Assembly: GCA_019912385.1 (NCBI GenBank)
Contig: JAIOIW010000079.1
Coordinates: 1 to 58,955 of the forward strand
DNA from: Notoacmeibacter sp.
GTDB taxonomy: Bacteria; Pseudomonadota; Alphaproteobacteria; Rhizobiales; Rhizobiaceae
Length of the DNA stretch: 58,955 nucleotides
Direction: 5' to 3'
In this document: piece after piece, positions 1 through 7,231 of the stretch
Layout: every line of letters starts with the position of its first letter
Numbering within the stretch: the stretch's first letter is position 1
Notes under the pieces: model-generated
What the model was told of the DNA's origin: nothing
What the model saw: only the letters and a program-made list of their open reading frames with translations
The model's database searches: none
Position numbers and translations under genes: made by a program

Positions 1-4
1 TATC

Positions 5-1066
5 TCACGCGCACTGCTTTGCCCCCCTCAGAGCCTGCAGGCGATCGTCCTTCTTCAATGCGCCAATGCGTTCGACGGCCCGATAGAAGGCCTCGTGGTC
101 ACCCGAACAGATGGCGAGCAATCGGGAAAACGCCGGCACCAGGTCGTTATAGATCGCAGTCGCGGCAAGCTTGGCGTTGTTGATCGGTTCTTCGAACCAG
201 CCGTCATAGCCGTGATATCCGTTCCAGCGCCCGTCCCTGAGCCGCCGGTACCGCACACGCAAATTCTCGATCGCGGCCGCCTTGGCGGCCCGTTTCTCCC
301 CATCGCCGTCCGACCCGCCATAAACGGCTATCAGCGCCTCGCGGGTTTGTGAAACCAATGAGAGGAAGTCCTTTTCGCGATCTTGATCCGCTTGATACTT
401 TTGCGACGCCGCCAGGTCGCCGCTGTGCTTCAACCATTTGGTCATGCCGCTGTTTTCCACCGCAACGGCAAAAGCCTCATTGAACGCCGTATCATCACGC
501 ACGTAGACGCGTTGATGCGACAGCTCGTGGAAAACCAGCGCGGCAATATAGGTCTCTCCATAACGCAACATCGTGTTGACCAGCGGATCGCGAAACCAGC
601 CAAGCGTGGAGTATGCGGTGACGCCGCCCACATAGGCGTCCATGCCTTGCTGGCGAATGTCCGTCGCGTATTTCTCTGCCGCCACACGGGAAAAATAGCC
701 CCGATACGGCACGCAACCAAATACCGGAAAACACCAAGTGCGCGGCTCCAGTGACAATTCGGGCGTCGCGAACACAGCCCAAGTCACAAAGTCCCGGTGC
801 GTATCCACATAACTGAGGTAGCTGCCGTTGTCGGGCAATGCCAGCACGTCGGTCGCAAACCGGCGTATTTCAATCGCGCGTGCCATCTGTTGCCGGAACT
901 TGGGGGAGTTTGAAGGATCCCCGACCAACTTTTCTACCGGCTGTAGAGACGAGATCATCTCGAGATGACCGTTCAGGGACTGGGCAAGGTAGGAAACGCT
1001 GGTACAACCCTGCAGGCCGAGCACCACCGTCATCGTCGCCATGAATGTCCAACGTGACCGCTTCAT
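5..1066 (-). CDS. Putative zinc aminopeptidase lipoprotein (Aminopep family)
   Basis: 353 residues. The N-terminus is a lipoprotein signal: basic start, hydrophobic stretch, then a lipobox ending GLQGC with the lipidated cysteine at residue 21, so the protein is probably anchored in an envelope membrane. A zinc-protease motif HELSH lies at about residues 180-184, followed some 13 residues on by NEAFA, a likely third zinc ligand. This matches the family of predicted aminopeptidases (Pfam Aminopep) found in many proteobacteria, whose substrates are not established. The gene ends five bases from the window edge but is complete. It reads away from the next gene, with about 250 bp of non-coding DNA upstream. 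Confidence 0.85.
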   Translation of the reverse strand: MKRSRWTFMATMTVVLGLQGCTSVSYLAQSLNGHLEMISSLQPVEKLVGDPSNSPKFRQQMARAIEIRRFATDVLALPDNGSYLSYVDTHRDFVTWAVFATPELSLEPRTWCFPVFGCVPYRGYFSRVAAEKYATDIRQQGMDAYVGGVTAYSTLGWFRDPLVNTMLRYGETYIAALVFHELSHQRVYVRDDTAFNEAFAVAVENSGMTKWLKHSGDLAASQKYQADQDREKDFLSLVSQTREALIAVYGGSDGDGEKRAAKAAAIENLRVRYRRLRDGRWNGYHGYDGWFEEPINNAKLAATAIYNDLVPAFSRLLAICSGDHEAFYRAVERIGALKKDDRLQALRGAKQCA

Positions 1067-1320
1067 CGCCTGCCTTGGGTACCACCCGCCCTTGCGCTCG
1101 CAGCGACCGGGATCGATCGCGCCTGGCGCATCGCAGTCACCTTTTATTGGCGGCGGTGCGCTGTCAATCCGCCGGGTCGATCGCCGTCACACCTCTTCTC
1201 GGCAATCACAATTCCGCATTCGGACCAACTCCGGACAATCCACACATATCGCGAAAAGGGGAGACGAGTTCGCCGGTAGCCTGCGATGCTCCGTTCGTGC
1301 TCCCGGTCCCCTCCGCGCCC

Positions 1321-1683
1321 TTATCGCGAATAATTGCGGTACATGTCGTAAAGCACGGCCGCGATATCGCTCTCGAGCGGGAATGACAGCATACCCATGA
1401 CCGAGTAGCCGAGCAGCCACGGCATAAGGTAGAACCGGAACATATAGAAGAACCAGGCCACGAAAAGCGGCACCAGGGGTTCGATCAGGAACTTGGGCGT
1501 GATCGGCCGGAACAAGCGCAGGATAGGGTTCGTCGCCCGGACGAAGAAACGCATAAAAAAGAAATCCGAATCCTCGGGCAGAAAAATACCCATGGCGGCG
1601 CGGCCGATCAACGTCCACATGATCACGCCGAACAGGTAGTCGATGACGATTGCCCAGAGCGGGAATATCGATAAATCCGGCAT
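1321..1683 (-). CDS. YggT-like integral membrane protein
   Basis: 120 residues from an ATG preceded by a purine-rich GTGGGG. A TTG 18 bases upstream would add six residues. Two or three hydrophobic segments are visible, with a central stretch reading TNPILRLFRPITPKF that resembles the conserved tdP-lRPiRriiP core of YggT proteins. The function of YggT proteins is poorly known; some are linked to osmotic or turgor stress. A strong terminator separates it from the symporter gene upstream, so it probably has its own promoter or depends on read-through. The family assignment is tentative; that it is a membrane protein is clear. Confidence 0.55.
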   Translation of the reverse strand: MPDLSIFPLWAIVIDYLFGVIMWTLIGRAAMGIFLPEDSDFFFMRFFVRATNPILRLFRPITPKFLIEPLVPLFVAWFFYMFRFYLMPWLLGYSVMGMLSFPLESDIAAVLYDMYRNYSR

Positions 1684-1703
1684 CTGCCCCACACCTTCCA
1701 ATC

Positions 1704-1735
1704 AAAAAACCGGGGCGAAACCTGCGTCTCGCCCC
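1704..1735 (-). terminator. Rho-independent terminator after the symporter gene
   Basis: On the minus strand a 7-bp GC-rich stem (GGGGCGA / TCGCCCC, 10-base loop) is followed by GG and six T residues. It lies 27 bp past the stop codon of the Na+/solute symporter gene and just before the YggT-like gene. Confidence 0.85.
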
Positions 1736-1761
1736 AGTCTGTTCATTTCTATTGGCTGCGA

Positions 1762-3579
1762 TCAGTGCGTCGCGGCCAGGATGGTCTTGCCACCCGGAAT
1801 GCGGACCTCGTCGACCATAGCCTGCGTTTCCGCATCCGGAGCCGGCGTCAGGAGGCTGACCACGACCATCGCGATGAGACTTACCGGCATGCCGATAATT
1901 CCGAACCGGATGTGATCGATGCCCCACCAGGGATCCATCAGGCCGTTGTAGACCATGTACAGATACCACGTGCCGGCGAGGAAGCCACCGGCCATGCCGG
2001 CGATCGCACCGGCCGCGTTGGCCCGTTTCCACCAGATGCCGAGCACAAGCGGGAAGAACAGGCCCGAACAGGCGAAGTCGAACGCCCATGCGACGGCACC
2101 GAGGATCCCCGTCAGTTTCAGCGACGCGATGAACGCGCCGGCCGCACCGATGAAGAGCAGCAGCACACGCGCGACGGTCAGGCGGCGACGCGTGTCAGCC
2201 TTCGGGTCGATCATCTTGTAGTACAGATCATGCGACAGCGCGTTGGCAATGGCGAGCAGCAGACCGTCTGCCGTCGACATGGCGGCGGCAAGACCGCCGG
2301 CGGCCACGAGGCCCGAAATGACATAGGGCAGCCCCGCGATCTCCGGCGTCGCGAGCACGACGATGTCGGGCCGCATGAAGAACTCGTTCAATTGAACGAT
2401 GCCGTCACCGTTCTGATCCGCGACCGCCAGCATGCCGACCGACGACCAGTGCTTCACCCATTCCAGGTTCGACACGTCGGCGAAGGCCTTGCCGATCACC
2501 GAGGTCGCCAGGTTCGGGTCCAGAAGCTGCAGCTTCGACAGCGTGGCAAGTGCCGGCGCGGAGAAGTACAGGAAGAAGATGAACAGCAGCGACCAGCCGA
2601 CCGAGCGGCGAGCCGAACGGACGGACGGAGTGGTGAAATAGCGCATCAGGATGTGCGGCAGGGACGCCGTACCGGCCATCATGCAGATCGCCAGCGAAAC
2701 CATGGCCCAGGCCTTGCCTTCCGGAGCATTCTGGGGTGTCACCAGAACGGAAACGCCCTTGATGGCCTCCAAGGCCGGCTCAAGCCCGTATTGAGCCTCG
2801 AGTTCGGCAATTCGTTGAATCGCCTCGCCATAGGAGAAATGCGGAATGATCCCGAAACCCTGCTTGTTGGACATCCAGATGATCGGTACCAGGTAGGCGA
2901 TGATCAGCACGATGTACTGTGCGACCTGGGTCCATGTCACGCCGCGCATGCCGCCCAGCATCGAACAGATGAAGATGCCCAGCAGGCCGAGCCAGACACC
3001 GAACTCGAACGGCACGCCGAGCGTCTGCGCGGCGATGGTGCCGGTCGCGTTGATCTGCGCCGTCACGTAAGTGAACGACGCGACGACGAGAACGATAACG
3101 GCCATGAGTCGCGCGGTGTTGCCGCCAAAGCGGGTGCCGATGAAGTCCGGTACTGTGTAACAGCCGAACTTGCGCAGATAGGGCGCCATCAGCGAGTTCA
3201 CCAGCACGTAGCCGCCGGTCCAACCCACAATGAAGCCCAGATAGGGATAACCGCCGAAATAGACGCCGCCGGCCAGCGCCACGAATGACGCACCGGACAT
3301 CCAGTCCGCGGCCGTGGCCATGCCGTTGTAGAGTGCCGGGACTTCACGCCCCGCCACATAGTAGGCGTCGACCTGCGCCGTGCGCGACAGCCAGCCGATA
3401 ATCGCATAGATGGCGATGGTGAACAGCAGGAAGCCGATCCCGATCGCCTGGGCGCTGCCACCCAGTTTTTCGAAAAGCGCCATCAATGCGAAGAATACAA
3501 GAAACCCCAAGGTATATACTGCGTAGACCTTCCCGAGGTTGTCCAGGAAAGACGCTCTGCCGGATGATGTATTAGCCAT
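1762..3579 (-). CDS. Sodium:solute symporter, acetate-permease-like (VC_2705 subfamily)
   Basis: 605 residues with about 13 hydrophobic segments, typical of the SSS family that includes ActP. The sequence contains the SSS signature region around GMATAADWMSGASFVALAGG and a later ADGLLLAIANALSHD segment. The start is an ATG behind a G-rich Shine-Dalgarno. The DUF4212 gene ends 13 bp upstream, the standard partner arrangement of this subfamily, where the small protein is thought to be an accessory subunit. Acetate or another short monocarboxylate is the likely substrate, inferred from family and from the nearby exonuclease-CBS-DUF294 gene that commonly accompanies such symporters. Confidence 0.9.
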   Translation of the reverse strand: MANTSSGRASFLDNLGKVYAVYTLGFLVFFALMALFEKLGGSAQAIGIGFLLFTIAIYAIIGWLSRTAQVDAYYVAGREVPALYNGMATAADWMSGASFVALAGGVYFGGYPYLGFIVGWTGGYVLVNSLMAPYLRKFGCYTVPDFIGTRFGGNTARLMAVIVLVVASFTYVTAQINATGTIAAQTLGVPFEFGVWLGLLGIFICSMLGGMRGVTWTQVAQYIVLIIAYLVPIIWMSNKQGFGIIPHFSYGEAIQRIAELEAQYGLEPALEAIKGVSVLVTPQNAPEGKAWAMVSLAICMMAGTASLPHILMRYFTTPSVRSARRSVGWSLLFIFFLYFSAPALATLSKLQLLDPNLATSVIGKAFADVSNLEWVKHWSSVGMLAVADQNGDGIVQLNEFFMRPDIVVLATPEIAGLPYVISGLVAAGGLAAAMSTADGLLLAIANALSHDLYYKMIDPKADTRRRLTVARVLLLFIGAAGAFIASLKLTGILGAVAWAFDFACSGLFFPLVLGIWWKRANAAGAIAGMAGGFLAGTWYLYMVYNGLMDPWWGIDHIRFGIIGMPVSLIAMVVVSLLTPAPDAETQAMVDEVRIPGGKTILAATH

Positions 3580-3592
3580 GTTTCCGCCCCCC

Positions 3593-3853
3593 CTATTCCT
3601 CGATGCCGAATTCGTCGTCGATCTGATCCTGGCGCCAGTTCTGGATCCAGATCATCGCAACGAATGCGATCAGCGAACCCTGGACGCACATGTAGTAGCC
3701 CAACGGAAAGCCGAGGAATGCGATGGAATTCAACGAACCGGCCATCGCCGGAATTATGATTGCAAATACGACCCACAGAACAAGAACGACGATCGTCAGA
3801 TTCCTGGTCTTCGCCCAATGGCGTTCTCGGGCCTCTACGGATAGTTCAGCCAT
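3593..3853 (-). CDS. DUF4212 small membrane protein, symporter partner
   Basis: 86 residues from an ATG preceded by a strong GGAGGAGG; an in-frame ATG 15 bases upstream overlaps that ribosome site and is less likely. Two transmembrane helices (LTIVVLVLWVVFAIIIP and a second around YMCVQGSLIAFVAMIW) follow a short polar start with the typical RHWAKTRNL motif. Proteins of this family are encoded immediately upstream of VC_2705-type sodium:solute symporters, as here, and probably form part of the transporter. The two genes are almost certainly one transcript starting in the 120-bp divergent intergenic region. Confidence 0.88.
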   Translation of the reverse strand: MAELSVEARERHWAKTRNLTIVVLVLWVVFAIIIPAMAGSLNSIAFLGFPLGYYMCVQGSLIAFVAMIWIQNWRQDQIDDEFGIEE

Positions 3854-3991
3854 GATTTCCTCCTCCATTGATGGATGCCGTCCTATAAACCGCTCCCATC
3901 GGACCCAATTAATGCATCATTTGGTATGTTGCGCACCCTAAACTAACGTCTAATATCCACACACTTTTATTCCTGCCCGGTTCCATAGAAT

Positions 3992-4684
3992 ATGCCGTCC
4001 AACATCATGACCAACAATACCGCCGACATCTCAAATGGTTATCTGGGCCGCCTGGGGAGACTTGCGTCGCGTCTCCTGTCCCGGCGGGAGAGAGGTCCGA
4101 TCGATTCCTTGAGCGCAATGAACGGCTTCGTTTCGACGCGCGCAGCCTATATCGCGCAAAAGACGCTCTACGGTTATCTGAAAACCCGAATCGGTACGCG
4201 GTATCCGAAAGTCGTCGAAGACGAAGCTTTCGTCGAGTCCGTCAACATAGCGAAGATGAACGTCTTCGCGGCATGCGTTTCCGACCTGGCGGTGTACGCT
4301 GTCGGCAGGGCGCTTCGCGACGCCGACCTGCCTGACCGGGAGAGACAAATGATCGCTCTCGAGTGTTTCGACCGCGCGTTTGCGGCGAATGCCGTCGAGG
4401 TCACGAGCGTGTTCGACCCGAACGAACCCAGGGCCGATTTTCTCTTGCGCATGGATGGAACGGACTGGGTCCATGGCGCGTACCAGCGCGAAAATTTCAA
4501 CCGCAGCCCTTCTGCCCTTGTCAGGTGGGCGCCGATAGCACCCGAGCTCAAGAAGTTCGATGCCGAGATTGTCGAGAATTCGGTCAAGTTCGCATGGAAT
4601 GAAGTCCGTCTGGACTATGAGCGCCGTCTCGATGCGCAAAGCGTAGCCGCGGACGTTCTCGCCAATGCCCGTTCCACCACTTGA
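3992..4684 (+). CDS. Conserved hypothetical protein
   Basis: 230 residues, soluble, no signal peptide or membrane segment. No domain recognised. The start is ambiguous: a second in-frame ATG lies 15 bases inside. It is divergent from the DUF4212/symporter pair and 95 bp upstream of the exonuclease-CBS-DUF294 gene on the same strand, which suggests a link to the same solute-uptake module. Codon use looks native. I do not assign a function. Confidence 0.65.
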   Translation: MPSNIMTNNTADISNGYLGRLGRLASRLLSRRERGPIDSLSAMNGFVSTRAAYIAQKTLYGYLKTRIGTRYPKVVEDEAFVESVNIAKMNVFAACVSDLAVYAVGRALRDADLPDRERQMIALECFDRAFAANAVEVTSVFDPNEPRADFLLRMDGTDWVHGAYQRENFNRSPSALVRWAPIAPELKKFDAEIVENSVKFAWNEVRLDYERRLDAQSVAADVLANARSTT

Positions 4685-4779
4685 CCGATTAGATGTTTCG
4701 CGTTGCCGATCGACCGGTTCGACGGGCGGGCGGAACCGGGTGAGGCGGTGACGGCGGATGAACATGGGATGGTGAGACC

Positions 4780-6900
4780 ATGGCCGTGAAGCGGATATCC
4801 AGTGCCCAATCAGCGCTACCGCTCGGATCGTTGTCAGCCGTTGTTCTCGATACCGAGACGACGGGACTGAACGTGCGCAGGGACCGGATCATCGAAATCG
4901 GAGCCGTCCGCATAACGGGCGGGACATTGAAAGAAGCAGAGACCTTCGCGAAGCTCGTCAATCCCGGCACGGCAATTCCCGCCCAGTCCACGGCTATTCA
5001 CGGGATACGCGACGAAGACGTCAGGCCGGCATCCCCTTTCGGCAAGGTGATCGAGATGTATCAATCCTTCGCCGGCGATGCAGTCGTGATCGGCTATTCG
5101 ATCGGCTTTGATCTTGCCGTACTGAAGGCCGAATTCGAGCGCAGCGGCGTGATCTGGGTTCCCCCGCGCAGCCTCGACGTTCGTCATCTGGCAAAACTGG
5201 TTGCGCCGGAGTTGCCGTCGGAATCGCTCGCGACGGTTGCCGGCTGGCTGGGCATACCGGTCGGGACCCGTCATCGCGCCCTGGCCGACGCCTTGCTCAC
5301 CGCGCGCGTCTTTCTGGCGCTGGTTCCAAAACTGCGGGCGCGCGGCATCGCGACGCTTGCCCAGGCGCAACGCTCCTGCCTGCGGCTTGCCTCGCGACTG
5401 GGTGAGGAAGTTGCGGCAGGCTGGCACGACGCCGTTCAGACCGAAACGCTTGTGCCGGCCGGTGCCACCGAATTCGCGAGGATCGACAGTTTTCCCTACC
5501 GCCACCGGGTCGCCGATATCATGGCCAGGCCGCCGGCGATCGCCCGGAATGACGAGAAATTGCGCGACGTGCTCACGCGGATGCTGCGCGACAAGATAAG
5601 TTCCGTATTTTTCGAGCCGTTCAGCGTGGGCGCGGACTTCGCGATAATCACCGAGCGGGATATCCTTCGCGCGATCGACGGCCGTGGCATCGATGCGCTC
5701 GAAGCGGCCGCATCGGACTTTGCTTCGCGGCCACTCATCACGATCGCCGGGGACGAGTTCGTCTACAGAGCGATATCGCGCATGACCACGTACGATTTCA
5801 GGCACCTCGGGGTCACAGGGGAAATGGGCGAACTGGCCGGCGCCCTCAGCGCCCGTGATCTGCTTCGACAGAGGGCGAGCGATGCCGTGGCACTGGGGGA
5901 GAGTATCGAGAGGGCGCAGAACGCACCCGAACTGGGCCAGATCTGGTCGGAACTGACGGTCGTCGCACGCAGCCTCGCGCACGAAGGCGTATCGCCCCAT
6001 GACACGGCGGCCGTGATTTCGCGCGAACTGCGCGCTCTGACGAAACGCGCATGCGAACTGGCGGAGATCGAGATGGAGGCCGGCGGAGCAAGACCGCCAT
6101 GTGCCTACGCTATGATGGTTCTAGGCTCGAGCGGGCGCGGCGAAAGCCTGCTTGCCATGGATCAGGACAATGCGATCATTTTCGAGAAAGGCGAGCCGGG
6201 CGGCGAAACGGACCAGTGGTTCGAGAAGCTGGCATCAAGGGTATCCGACATTCTCAACGATGCGGGTGTTGCTTATTGCAAGGGCGGCGTCATGGCTTCC
6301 AGGGCTGCATGGAGAAAGGATGTCGATGGCTGGCGCGAAATGGTTGGAAGCTGGATCGCCCATGCCCGGCCAGAGGATGTTCTCAATTCGGACATTTTCT
6401 TCGATGCGCTTTCGGTGCACGGATCCGGGGAACTTGCCGATGAGTTGCATCGCGAGGCTCACGAAGCTGCCGCACAGGCATCCGGTTTCCTGAAGACACT
6501 GGCCATCAGGGCGGGTGAATTCCAATCTCCGCTGGGCCTGTTCGGCCGGCTGAAGCTCGAGGGCGGTCGCGTGGACGTCAAGAGGGGCGGGCTGATGCCG
6601 ATTTTCTCGGTTGCGCGTGTCGCCGCATTGCGGGCCGGCGTCACCACCCGCTCAACGCCTGAACGGCTGAAGGCCGCAACTTCGGTGGACCCGGCTATCA
6701 TCGACAACCTGATCGAGGCGCACCGGGTCTTTCTCAAAGTCATTCTCGAGCAGCAACTGCGCGACATCGACCGGGGCATAGCGCTCTCGAACTCGATTGT
6801 TCCCGACGAGTTTTCCGCGCATGAACGCGACGAGATCAAATGGGCGCTTGCGCAGGTTCCCGCGGTGCGTGACATCGCCGGCCTGCCGACTTTCGGCTGA
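4780..6900 (+). CDS. DEDDh exonuclease - CBS pair - DUF294 nucleotidyltransferase-like fusion protein
   Basis: 706 residues in three modules. Residues 15-185 form a DnaQ-like 3'-5' exonuclease: VVLDTETTGL (Exo I), IGYSIGFDLAVL (Exo II) and HRALADALLTA (Exo III, DEDDh type). Residues 230-365 are a CBS domain pair, an adenine-nucleotide sensor. The rest is a DUF294 domain with the nucleotidyltransferase-like motif GSSGRGESLLAMDQDNA (GlnD-like GS..DxD) and the DUF294_C substrate-binding-like domain. In many bacteria these parts are two separate genes beside acetate-type symporters. Its position near the symporter here argues for a regulatory role in solute uptake; the nucleic-acid or nucleotide substrate is unknown. 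Confidence 0.88.
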   Translation: MAVKRISSAQSALPLGSLSAVVLDTETTGLNVRRDRIIEIGAVRITGGTLKEAETFAKLVNPGTAIPAQSTAIHGIRDEDVRPASPFGKVIEMYQSFAGDAVVIGYSIGFDLAVLKAEFERSGVIWVPPRSLDVRHLAKLVAPELPSESLATVAGWLGIPVGTRHRALADALLTARVFLALVPKLRARGIATLAQAQRSCLRLASRLGEEVAAGWHDAVQTETLVPAGATEFARIDSFPYRHRVADIMARPPAIARNDEKLRDVLTRMLRDKISSVFFEPFSVGADFAIITERDILRAIDGRGIDALEAAASDFASRPLITIAGDEFVYRAISRMTTYDFRHLGVTGEMGELAGALSARDLLRQRASDAVALGESIERAQNAPELGQIWSELTVVARSLAHEGVSPHDTAAVISRELRALTKRACELAEIEMEAGGARPPCAYAMMVLGSSGRGESLLAMDQDNAIIFEKGEPGGETDQWFEKLASRVSDILNDAGVAYCKGGVMASRAAWRKDVDGWREMVGSWIAHARPEDVLNSDIFFDALSVHGSGELADELHREAHEAAAQASGFLKTLAIRAGEFQSPLGLFGRLKLEGGRVDVKRGGLMPIFSVARVAALRAGVTTRSTPERLKAATSVDPAIIDNLIEAHRVFLKVILEQQLRDIDRGIALSNSIVPDEFSAHERDEIKWALAQVPAVRDIAGLPTFG

Positions 6901-6967
6901 CCCCTCTGTCCCAGGAATCCCGGTATTAGGCGGGAGATGGAAATGGACAAGGCAGGAAAGGTCATGC

Positions 6968-7231
6968 TTGAGGGCATGGTCACTTATAGGAGCGATCGCC
7001 ATATTTCTTGTCGTCGGTGCCGTCTGGCTTGTCCGCCGCCAGATACGCAGCCGTCGCGGAAAATCGTCCGGCGCCTCGAAAAGACGTCGCCCGCGATGGC
7101 AACAATCCGACAACACGTCCAGGGGCGATGCGATCGCGGGATCGCGCGCCCGGTCAATCGGACACGAGATTCCTGGTCACGCATTCCGGCCCGACATCAA
7201 GGTCGATCCAGAAGCTGCCGGTGCGCCATAA
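6968..7231 (+). CDS. Possible small single-pass membrane protein with TTG start
   Basis: An open frame of 87 codons starts at a TTG with AGGAAAGG about seven bases upstream. It encodes one hydrophobic helix (LIGAIAIFLVVGAVWLV) followed by a strongly basic RRQIRSRRGK tail, a common layout for small inner-membrane proteins. Against it: the last 78 bp overlap the convergent sulfatase-like gene, there is no ATG, and the C-terminal half is low in recognisable structure. Treat it as a candidate only. Confidence 0.28.
   Translation: MRAWSLIGAIAIFLVVGAVWLVRRQIRSRRGKSSGASKRRRPRWQQSDNTSRGDAIAGSRARSIGHEIPGHAFRPDIKVDPEAAGAP

Noticed and set aside
1765-3288. 507-codon open frame opposite the symporter gene.
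   Set aside because: Antisense shadow: very rich in Arg, Asp, His and Gln without domains, while the opposite strand encodes a clear membrane transporter.
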